Shown here: positions 36,985 to 48,144 of the stretch, piece by piece
Layout of the letters: the number at the start of each line of letters is the position of its first letter
Position numbering within the stretch: position 1 is the stretch's first letter
DNA from: Lineus longissimus
Taxonomy: Eukaryota; Nemertea; Pilidiophora; Heteronemertea; Lineidae
Assembly: GCF_910592395.1 (NCBI RefSeq)
Contig: NC_088318.1
Location: 4,860,756-4,920,755 of the forward strand
DNA length: 60,000 nt
Direction of reading: 5' to 3'
Program-made: the position numbers and the translations under genes
Notes under the pieces: generated by a model
The model's database searches: none
Seen by the model: only the letters and a program-made list of their open reading frames with translations
What the model was told of the DNA's origin: nothing

Positions 36985-37417
36985 TTTCACAGCCATCTTT
37001 GTTCAAATTTTAAAATGACTGTGTTGCTCTGAAAATGGTATGATGCCGATAAGCCATTATCATCACATGAGAATAATAGTCACACAATTCATCAGAATCG
37101 TACGATTAGTGTCAACATTTCAGTTGACTTGGCATCATCATTATTTTCTCTCCATCAAAATGAGAGATATTTATGCGTTTATGGGGACAGAATTGTCAAA
37201 AGGAGGTTTGGATTTGAAACTCTATCACTATTTGTCATTTAAATGAGTAAATGACTAATTTTGGTGATGTTTGCTATTAAAAAGACAGGTGCGATGTTGA
37301 ATTGATTGAAATTGCGAATTGCAACCCCTTTTTAAATTAGAGCTGGTATTGTTTATGTTCTAACTCAATTTTCTGGCTAGTGCTGCTATCTGCATTGTAA
37401 AATAATTTTCAAAATTA

Positions 37418-37581
37418 CAGCAGAATCTCCCTTAGCAGACACCGCTGTATAAAGGACAACCTCTCTATTTAGGACACTAATTTTGGTCCCAAATTGGTAA
37501 TTTCCATTCAATTTGACCTCTCTAACCAGGACACCTCTCTAGTAAGGACAGCAGGGTGTCCTTAATAGAGAGGTTCTTCTA
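37418..37581. mobile_element. MITE, CAGTAGAACC-ended family, copy 3
   Basis: Begins CAGCAGAATCTCCC after TA (37416-37417) and ends GAGGTTCTTCTA before TA. The body matches copy 1, including TTTTGGTCCCAAATTGG. Confidence 0.75.
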
Positions 37582-38900
37582 TATAGTCGGAAATGGTAAT
37601 TTCTAATACATGTATGAGGGAATTGTCTTTTTTGGGTTGCCTTAAATAAATTGGGCCCCGGGTGGAGGTACCGCGAATCTGGTTTTTCCCTTGAGTAATG
37701 GGATGGGATGGATGATTGGGATTGCTCTCCATGCAGCTCAGTTTAAATGATGATAAAAAGAGTTTGTTTGTGTTTTCATCAAAGCAGGACCTTTGTTGGG
37801 ATCTCCTGGACCTTCACAGTAAAATAGACTTTTCAGTCAGGGATATTTGCATGGTGAGAAAAGAACCCTTTAACTGTCTCCACGTGATATGTAGTGGTAT
37901 CCTCTGATGTACATGTAATGTAGAAGTATCAGAATCTGGCCGATACAACATCTAGTGGTCATGGATGTCTATTATTTCTGAAGAAGAATGGTGGAACGTG
38001 GAACCATTTGAAACATCAAGGTGATTGTGTAAAATCTTGCTTTGTATCATTTGAAGTACTTTGTCCGAGGCCTCAAGCTATGGTACTATTTAGTATTTGG
38101 GTTTTGAAAGGGTCCAGCTGATGTTGAAGCCATCGATGTGACTTTTAGTTATTATTGCCAAGACAGCGCAATGACATGGTCATTCCACAGGGATATGGTC
38201 AGTTAATGAGAGTGGAGGATGTCTGGGGTGTGAGTGACACCTGATTATTGCCGCAGCCTACAGGTTGATGGGAGAGCTAATCACGTCACTATCCATCACA
38301 AGAAAGCAAGATGGACCAGCCTGGTCCAGGGGTCAAACACAGCTATGTAGTATATTGGCATGTAGCTAGCTTTTTGGTCTGGGAGGAGGTGCATGAACAC
38401 TTGTTTTTGACAATATTGGCCCTTTTAAATAAGAAACATGAAAAACAGTGAAGTTTGAGAAAAGTTGGCCCACTTGCCCTATCTCGCATTGCCTAGCTGA
38501 AGCCCTGCTATCACGCCTACATGTATGACCACTTCCAAGAATGCCAGGGGTAGAGAACGGGATATCGTACTGTCAAAATATTCTTTTCAATCAAATGAAC
38601 TTGATGCCCTGTAAATTGGGTGTGCATAACTGAAATATCACGACCCTCCCTTATTCACACTGGAGATGTCCACATGCTTTAGCTGCAAATTTATTCTTGT
38701 ACATGAAGTCAGGAAAACTTATCCAAAACGTTCAAACTTTACTTTGTCCCCGACGAAAATTTACCTCCACCAGTTATTGAGAGGAATAAACTTTTGTTTT
38801 GTGGTCAACGGAAGCTGCTGTCAATAAATATTGGTCTTAGGTACCACAGGATCAGCCAACTTGTCAGCGACACTTGATATTTAGACCTCGGTTGAGCCAA

Positions 38901-39154
38901 CACTTTTTTTTTCCCGAAAATACCTCTAAAGTAACAAGATTGATTGAATTGTCCCTGTCAATTGCGTCTGAGGCATTTGCTAAAAATGTCAAAACCACCG
39001 AACAGGTCACTGCCAAAACTATTGGGAAAATGGAAAACTGACAAAAATGCCTTTTACCACTTTTGTTTCGAGAAAATATTTCAAAAGTAACCGGATTGAT
39101 TTGTTTTGTCTGTGTCAGTTATTTCTGAAGCGTATGGCAAAATGTCAGAAAAAT
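38901..39154. repeat. Two-copy direct repeat of about 95 bp
   Basis: 38901-38994 and 39059-39154 share the order CACTTTT, GAAAATA, AAAGTAAC, GATTGATT, TTGTC, GTCA, AAATGTCA. Confidence 0.55.
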
Positions 39155-41942
39155 GTCAGGGAGAAAGTTTTAGGCTACTAACGTGATGTATTGGAAAACT
39201 GAACGGCTGACAACAATGGACAAATCTTGGGCTAGGCGAGAGCATGGATTGGCATATTTCTCAATTAAAAATCGCAATTTGGTTAAATATGTCTAGAGTT
39301 TTGAAAGTTGTTCAATTAGAATCTGACAGGTTTGTTTGAGTGTGTTGCGAGATATTGACAGTGAAATTAACTGGTTCACTTGACTTGCAAAGCTGTCAAG
39401 GCTCTGATGGGCGTTTTCACTCGCAACTTCGAATCGATTCTTGAAGAGAATCGACTCGAACTCCAGTGCAAATCTACCATTGGTGACGTCACTGGCGTCA
39501 AAAACTATTTCTCTTGACCTCGATTCAAAAAGCTTTTTCAAAATATGATATTCAAACGTTAACATCAGCTACAAACATTCTTTATCAACTCATTGAAATA
39601 TACAGAAACGATATATAGAAAAGATCGCGCAAATAATCAAAATGTAAGATTATTTTGAGAACGATTTTGGCCGATTCACTCTACGACTTGCGTGACCTCG
39701 TCACAATCGTCATGTTTTGACGATTTTCATTATGGCGACGTCGAATGGCATTAGAGGGACGACGTCTGTCCCCTAACCTCGCCGTCCCAAGTACCGCTAT
39801 AATGTTGGAATGGGGCATTTTTAGGCATCTCGAAAAATCTGTTTCACAATTCAGTTTTTGTCTGTGTTGGTAGGCTTCAGAAAGATAAAGCACCTGCAAT
39901 CAAGATTTTTGTTGCCGCTGACTGCAATAATTATTGCAGTAAAAATCTCTCATTTGTGGTGATCATATCAAAGCCATCGATCACTGGTTTTACCTGCAAA
40001 AGAGCAATCTTTTAATCACATATTTCAGCCTAAGGAAACTTAATATCATACTTCATCATGTGCCAGTTGCAGAACCAACAACCTCTCTGCTACAGTGCCC
40101 CATCTAGTGTTAAGTCAAAGAGTCATTTAACTTTATCTTGCCATATTTTCCCCTTAGAATAATTTCACAGAAGTGTTTGCTCTCTGGGAAATGATTTGTT
40201 ACCGCAGCGAGATGATGCTATGGTGGTCTTGTGGGTCATCTAGCAACCTATTCTGATGTGAAATATGTCAAATATCTCCAACAAGAGTGTTCACAATATA
40301 AATTGCTGTCATTAGCGTTTCTTCTTTTGCTTGTTTTATCCCAGCGGATGGTGGCCATGATGGATGGATGGACGTTATCGCCACGATATAGACTGGCCGC
40401 CATATCAGAAAATGTCAAAGCCATCCGCGTTGGACATGATGTGAAAAAATACCACAAATCAAATTCTAATTTTGTGGAATGATTTTATACCTGACGGGAA
40501 CGTCATGTGATTAACGAGGTCGTCCATCACAGTATCCGGCCAATGGCAGCCATCCATTGTCACGAGTGGACCGCCGCTGGAAATGTTGACGTGGATTGAT
40601 ATCTGCACGTTCATTGTTTATAATTGATGGCCCAATTTGTCATCCAACCGACAGCGTCCAAATTTGACCATGAGCCCTCAGCTCATTTATAACTGCTATG
40701 ATATTCTTTCCTATGCAGTATGTTTGACCGCTAGACCCATCGGCCATTGCTTATGAAAGTTTCGCAACTTAAGTTTTTCTTGCAAAAAGTTTCTACGGGG
40801 TCATTTGTCATCCGCCTTCTAAATCCTGTCATATATGACAGAGGAGATTGAATACTGTGACAAATGACATGCAAATGCCCTGATCAATTCCATTAAGCTG
40901 CCAAGTTTTGACAAAAGATTCTGCATATGCATGAAATACGACATCATGTACATAGCAAAAATATTTTCTGCCGGGAACGTGATGTTGATCCATAATGGCG
41001 GCAAAAAGTAAAGACCAATCAAATTCGTTGTCCTTTTTTGTCAAGGAGAACCAGTGGTGTAGTGTTCAGAGTGTACTCTTAAAGGATTACACCCCTTCTG
41101 AGTCAACGTTTCTCTTCTTTGAATTCTCTGCATTGAGAAAATGCCCATATGATACTGTGAACTGCTAAATTTTTGCAGGCGTTTTATTTTTACGGATTTT
41201 TGCAAATAACCTCAATTCGCCACAAAAATTAAAAATCAAAAAATAATTTTTTTCAATGCCGTGACAAACAAAGACTGCTGCAAGTTCTAAAAAATGCTGA
41301 TTGAAATTTTCGAAAACAAATGCGACTTTAGTGTTCCTAGGTGATAATGTGTTGTGTTTTTGATGCCCCGGTATCATGCTGCATACACAATGAGGGCCAT
41401 TTGCATGTGTCTAGGCTATGAATTCAGAAGCATGATAAATCAGACTAATGGTTTTGCTAAGAAAGACTAATCGCCCCTGCCAAAAATGTGATGGCGAAAT
41501 GGAAATAGATCGCAAAGATGTGTGTTACGTCGGACAACTTTTTGAGTTTTAGTCGAAATCGTCAGCTAAAAATACTGTGGGCAGAATTTGAATAAAATGC
41601 GAATAAAAGTCAAAGAATTGGTGGCTGGCGAGACCATAGCAACAGCAATGTCACTTATGAGGAAAACAATTAACATGTCGTAACACCGCGTAATGAGTCG
41701 GTTTTTCACATAAACCATTAGGATAGGCCATCCAGAGAGTGCCATTTAGCCTCCAAGGTGCTGCCTGTTGGTGAGATTTGTTGGGTTCATTTGATGTGTT
41801 TTGCACTTTTAGTCTTGCTCAGACATCTGGTAGTAAATTTACGAATCTTGGTCGCTTTTGATGATTTGTTATCGATATTGGTATTGATGATTGAATTGTT
41901 ACTTGGGCGCGTTTGTTAAAAACAGGTTCTGTTTCTAATGCT
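39155..41942. other. Gene-free stretch
   Basis: Mildly CpG-richer sequence at 39660-39800 and 40350-40620 without a coding exon; possibly conserved non-coding DNA. Confidence 0.45.
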
Positions 41943-42131
41943 ATTTTGGCTAGAAATGAAATCCTAAAGCAGTAAGAACACTTTTGAAACGATATGAATG
42001 CCAATTTCATGGGTTGGAGTCAGTTCTTTGGTTTCCAGGGAACAGATTCCCACCCTTGAAATTGGCATTTTTTAAATTTTTAATGAGTTCTAATTGCTTT
42101 ACAATGTAGGATTTTAAATTCTGGCCAAAAT
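41943..42131. mobile_element. MITE with ATTTTGGC ends and central hairpin, copy 1
   Basis: Ends ATTTTGGCTAGAA and TTCTGGCCAAAAT are inverted repeats. Centre holds a second inverted pair, AATGCCAATTTCA at 41997 and TGAAATTGGCATT ending 42069. Closely related to 55530-55711. Confidence 0.72.
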
Positions 42132-42971
42132 GGTTAACTTTTTACAGAAAGTGATAACACCAAATTAATACCGTGTTAGTGACCTTATTTGTTTGATTAA
42201 CGACCCTGTTCTGGTAAAACCAGTCAAAATTCACCGAAAGTAACTTTTTGCTATTTCTGAAATTCCCATTTCATTTCACATTTTAAGATTTCAATGTTGC
42301 ATGAAACTTGCGATTTCTTGAAAACTGGTGATTTGACAGCGATAAGGCAGTTGTCAAAAGTAATGCATTCCAAGGCTTCTAATGTATTTCATCCAGAAAG
42401 CACCCTGAATGATGTATTAAAATCAAATTAAGTAAAGGCCAGCTGCTAAACAAATGCTACCTAGCTATGCTAATGTAATACAATGTTGTATTAACCATGT
42501 TAGCGTTACTTTGATTTATGACCGCAAATGAGTCACTTGGTGCATTTTAAATAGGATGATGAGATAGAGCAGATATCTTGCACAAAAATATGCATGTTGT
42601 CTCAGTAACAGGCGTAAGTAAAAAAATTGGCAAAATAAATCTCTGCCTTTTCTTCTTTGTCTTGAGCGTTCACTCTGCACTAGGAGAGGGTTTCTACGTG
42701 CCACTTTGGTTGGGGGCCAGTTGAGTTTATTGATCAGTCCACGCAAGCTACTCACTTGGTGGGATATTTTGCTTTCCCTGGGAGAGCCACTACAGATATA
42801 AGGCGCCTCGGTGTGTTGTGAGAGCAGTCATTTCAATCATAGGACAACACCATCAGAACTTCAAGCCAGTTATTTGTCAAATATTTAGGGAAACACAATC
42901 AGTAAACCTCTTCAGAATAAACAATCACTTCGCAAAATGAGAATGATTTCAGGTAGTATGAGGGAAAATTT

Positions 42972-43692
42972 TAATGAAATGACCAAGGGCCATTGTGCTC
43001 ACCGTATAGATATTTGGTGGTTAGAAATTCATCCTGGTTAAGAAACATACTACATGTATAGTATATAGGTCAAACCAAAGTCGGTACGACATGTGATGTA
43101 TTGTTGCTTGGAGTAACTACCATAAAAATGTCATCGAAAACAAGTCACTTATAAGCGAAATATTGCACTTTCTCTCTTTTTTAGTTTTGGCCCCCTGGTG
43201 GCCAAGTCAAGAATCAGATCAGACCGAAATTCATATTTAGAGGTTACATGACATTGGGAGTCAGGTGTACAAAATTTCAAGTTCATAGCTTTAGCGGTTA
43301 AGAAACGTGCCATAGTTACACCCAAACGGCCAATTTACACCATTTGACCTCTGTGACCTTGAAAATAAGGTCAAATCAAAAACCCATAGGATATGTGATG
43401 TGTCCTTGCTCTGAGTACCTACCATAAAAATGTTATCGAAAATGGGTCACTCATATGAGAGATATCACACTTTTTAGGTTTCCACTTCTGGCCCCTGGTG
43501 GCCTAGTTAAGAATTAGATCGGACCGAAATTCATTTTCAGAGGTCACCTGACCTGAGGGGTCCTGTGTACAAAGTTTCAAGTTCATAGCCCTAGCGGTTA
43601 AGAAACGTGCCACTGTTTTTGAAATAGGATACGACGGCGACGGACACTGCGATTTTGTAGAGACTCACCTAGACGGTGAGCCAAACAGTTAA
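42972..43692. repeat. Long interspersed repeat B, copy 2
   Basis: Starts AATGAAATGACCAAGGGCCA, ends GACGGCGACGGAC and GGTGAGCCAAA. Two internal modules carry the same GACCTCTGTGACCTTG and CCCCTGGTGGCC blocks as copy 1, in the same orientation. Confidence 0.72.
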
Positions 43693-46600
43693 AAGTACAC
43701 ACATTTGGTATTATTTGTAGCTAATTAGTGTTTTAAGTGTATCACCATTTTTTTGCGCTGGATCTAACATGTTTAATGGCCTGTTTCGTTGGCTGATTTG
43801 AAAACTGAAGTGGAATTTTGAAAGTTACTAGAAATACCAAGTTTCAGCAAATTTGCATGCATACTTTACTGCACTTCATATCTAATTCTGAGCCACAGGC
43901 AAATACTAAGAATTCGAACAGCAGTACCCATTTAAAGGGGCTGTAACCTGTAACTTGTTCACTTACCGGCTGTAACTTGTTTACTTACCACAAGGGTGCC
44001 GGAATCTTACGATGTATACCTAGAAATGAAAAAAATACATTCATTAAACCATTTGGGGACTTAATAACAGGCCAGTGATTCCTACGTGTGGCCCAGTTAG
44101 CCAGTGATGTTAAAAGATTTCATTTGCCAACCACCCATCTTAACTGATTTAAGCTCCTCTGCTGGTACTATCATTGCGAGACTGATATTGATACCACATA
44201 CACTAGTTTTACTGATCTAAGACCACTACATGAAAGTACTATGACACAAACACCATGCTGGAACCTCACGTCATGACTAACGGACAGCATGGTTAGTGCC
44301 AACCCACTGTCTAACCATATTCATCATGTAAAACAGCATCGGTTGACCATGTGCCAAATCTCTGGTCTCTTGATTATTCAGAGACTAGAAAGAGTCTTAG
44401 AAACTAGGTGAAACTAGAATGCATTTCTTACTCATGCACAGACAGCTTGATATCAAGTATTTCTCCTCTTTTGTTGACTGCACTTGGCTTTGGCAGAACA
44501 CTCGATCATCGAGACAGCGGGTCTAGTCATGGCATTTGCATCTCAAAAAATCTCCTTCACGTTAGCATTTCAGTATACCACACCGGTCCAATAATTCATA
44601 TATTTACTCTTTGTGCATAGTGGATGGAGGAAGGTTTGTTCCAGAGCAGTTGTCCATCTTAAGGCACCTTAAGATATGGTGTAAGTCCATAGGCTACAGG
44701 CAGAGAGAAGATCTTTCAGTCTGTCATTGGGAATGCCATTTGAGGTGAAATTTGAGGGCAGGGCAGATCCCTCCCTAACTTCCTGCAATAATTTGTAAAT
44801 TTGCAAAATTGATCAGGTCACTAATTGCACCTCACTAGTCACTAATCGCAAAGTAGTGTGCATACTCAAACATTCAGAATCTAGTTCGCAGGATACATTT
44901 CCCTGCGAGCCTTTGAAATGATTGGCAGCTGATGAGACAAGGGTTAATATGGTATGTGTACAACCCTACTCCATATGTATAACTCTAACTGGGCAAATAC
45001 TGCGGCAGCTTCAATCAACTCACACTCACACTCCTTCTACCCATGTCAGGTTTGAGGGACTCTCCCCATCAACACGTCTAACTCCATTCTACTGCTCTAA
45101 TATCAAATATTCGAGTCCACTTAGCGTCAAATTGACGATCTTGTAACTACACAAGTATGACATAAAGTTGTTGTCAATTTTTACATCAGAAATTGTTTCT
45201 GCCATCTTGACATGAAAAGGACGTCATTTTGATGTAGAGTTGACACGTTATTGACGTCTAGTGGCCCCAGTCATCTGATTAAATGAAGCACTGACACTCC
45301 GTGACGAAACACACAAAAGCGCCTGTATTAGTTTTTCCCACTTCATCCGAAAGTGAAGTTTCAAAATTGCACTATTGGAATATGTTTCGTATTCTCAATT
45401 TTTCGCGGTGTTTACACATACTGAACTTGACATGAATCGACTCGCGCTGTCAGAATTCTGACTTCACGTTACACCAGTTCTGAGTAGGATCTAACGCACA
45501 ACCTACTCAATGATAATTTGTTTGACATAAGTCATTATCGGCGTGGTTAAATTTTGATCAGCTGTAGTGGTGGATGATATGAAATGACTAAAATGAGATT
45601 TCTCGTGTCAATAGTGGGTTCTTTTGAAAAAGACTCTGACGGCTTTGCTGGAGAAAAGAGATTTGGTGATAACTTCCTCAGAGGGAATGGTTGATGAAAA
45701 GCAACTGGAACCGGTAGATAATTTCAACCACCAAATCTCCACACCCTCAAAAATACAATACTTTTGGCAGATATCTTGAAATTCCTTGCAAATTTCCAAA
45801 TCAAAGATTTTTTTTCTGCAATTTTTATTTTGCAGATCAACGTGATTTGCAAATTCTGTGAAAATGAATAAGTAACGTGTATCATCAGAATATTGGTGAT
45901 AGGTCAATGAACCTGCCTTTGCTCTCATGACTATTCAAATATGGGGAAAACACTCGACACTTATTCATTAACCATGTTTTGCTTCTTTGATGATGCTTCT
46001 TCAGGATTTTTACTAAGGAGATATACTGACACGACTGTCACTTGGCCAAAAACCCAAGGTTTGATGAGGTCATCCCCATATCACCCTCACCCTACCTAAA
46101 TCATGAATATCACAAAGCTGTTTGTCTTACTTCCGGACAGCATAAGACACCGGGGATTAAAACGACCTCTTGAAGTAGCCAAGTCATTTATTTCCATGGT
46201 TTGTACCCACTCAATTGGTCTAACGTGCAAAAACTCGGAGGCTGCCGAAGATTGATTCCTGGGTTCAGAGCAAACGCTTCTTGTCAATGTCTGACATTGC
46301 CCGAGTAATTTATAAATGACATTCTTAACCTGAAGGGCAGTTGATGCATCGCTTCTGTCGCTGGTCGAGTTTTACCAATTTGTGTTGTGGCGTGGTCGGA
46401 ATTAATCATCGGGGCTTTTCTTGGTCCGAGGCCAGTACACTTATATATCAATCATTCTCATAGAATTGGACTGGTGTGTTGTTTTAGAAAGAAAATTATC
46501 TCTATCTTCCTTGCCTCAGTGGCAAGCTCGCACAGGTTACAAATTTACCTTCGATCTTCTGCTTCTCTCGGCAAAGGCACCCAATGACAGTTAAGGTCAG

Positions 46601-47294
46601 TTTGACATCAGTTTGCAATCAGAGTAAAATGATTTGCCCAAGGTGGATTTTCCCTCCTTTCACATTTCTCATGGTGGGTCAAAGTTATATGCAAGTCTTG
46701 ATGGGAGTGAATTGGCCACAACTGATAATCATAACCCCAGAAACACTAACTGACATTTGTATGTTTTCCTCAAAGTTTAAACTATAATATGTTCGGATGG
46801 GAAAAAAAGAACAATTTATTGCCATGATTAGAATATGCTAATGCATTTCGGCTGAAAGTGGCATGAAAAATCTTTGTGATGAATGTTTTGCAGAAATTTG
46901 ACACATAATGTTGATAGATTCGAATTTCAACTCAAAAGTTTTCAGTCCCTTTGGGATCAACAGTTGTCTGTCTTGAGCAACAAACAATGAAAGAAATTTT
47001 CACGAATTTACGATATGCCTTCTCTTCCCGATGACTGTCTTCCAATGCTGAATCCAACCCTGTCCCTCTGCCTATCGCTGGTTCAAACTGATTGACACTA
47101 ATTGATAGTTGTGTACCCACGACAGCCAGATTGACATTGACTGACACATAGATTGAATCTGAAGAACTCGTCTGGATTTATTGATCCAAAATTGATTGTT
47201 TCTCGCTGTAAAAACCTTTTCGAACATTAGCTTTTTGAAGTCGATGTTTAAATTTATGGAAATGGATCCAAAATTCAGTGAATCTTGCTTATAC
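43693..47294. other. Gene-free stretch before the teashirt exon
   Basis: No repeat family member or exon recognised. Presumably intron 1 sequence. Confidence 0.5.
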
Positions 47295-47437
47295 CAGTAG
47301 AAACTCTCTATTAAGGACATCCTTTATGCTGTCCTTGAGGGGTGTTCTGATCACAGAGGTCAAATTCAATGAAAATTACCAAATCAGTACCAAAGGACGT
47401 GTCCTTGATAGAGAGTGTGTCCTTAATAGAGAGGTGG
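47295..47437. mobile_element. MITE, CAGTAGAACC-ended family, copy 4 (decayed)
   Basis: Begins CAGTAGAAACTCTCTATTAA and carries the family's GTCCTTGATAGAGAG blocks, but the right inverted repeat is lost. It lies less than 1 kb before the teashirt exon. Confidence 0.65.
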
Positions 47438-48123
47438 CATGGCCAGAATTGTTGATGATGTGATTGAGGAGATGGGAGTATTGCAACGTTATGCTGCACA
47501 ATCTTTCATAATATTGTAATGGGCAAAGCGTCGTTCATCATTTTTCTTTTTCTTCAATCATGTTTGCACTAAGGCTTCACCTCTTGTTGGACCCAGGATG
47601 CTGAATTTATACTTCTGATTGGGATGCTGAAAAATTTACTTGAGCAAGCAGAGAAAAACCGGCCAGCCAATCTGTTAATAAGCGTATCATAATATTTCAG
47701 GTGCCGTCATCCCTTCTTTTATTCCAAAACCATTATAGCAAATGGAAGTTGGTGGAGAAACAAACAGAATGGCTTATATTTCACAGGTTTATTGCAGCGG
47801 TGAATTTAGGAGTGACACATAAGCTCACAGACAATTTCATCTGAGAGCAATGATTTTTCATCTCCCAAAGAAGCAAAGAAGCAAAGAACCTATTCTACTT
47901 TTAGCCCACAGATGCCCAGAAGAACATATTTGGCACTTATATTTTCCCAAGATCCCACCCAATTCAATTCTTTCCAGGTGGAGATGCCCCCCCCCTCCAT
48001 CCCAGATTCCTGTGCCGTTCTTAATTTCAGGTGACTTCTTCTTGTTTGGGTATTTATGTTTCATTTGTATATATTTGACTCCAGTACTTCTGAACTTGTA
48101 TATTCAACTCGGGAACTTATGCA

Positions 48124-48144
48124 TGTTTTTGTTGTATCTTGCAG
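48124..48144 (+). promoter_or_regulatory. 3' splice site (acceptor) of the teashirt exon
   Basis: A T-rich tract (TTTTTGTTGTATCTTG) runs into CAG at 48142-48144, immediately before the acidic, clearly protein-like sequence. The exon begins in the second base of a codon. A weaker alternative acceptor, TTCTTAATTTCAG ending at 48030, would add 38 hydrophobic residues unlike the family, so I prefer 48144. The matching donor and first coding exon were not found in the window; in this family the first exon is very short and can lie tens of kilobases away. Confidence 0.72.

Noticed and set aside
47850-48144. 5' extension of the large open frame as teashirt N-terminus
   Set aside because: It encodes hydrophobic and proline runs unlike the family and ends exactly at a strong acceptor, so it is read as intron.
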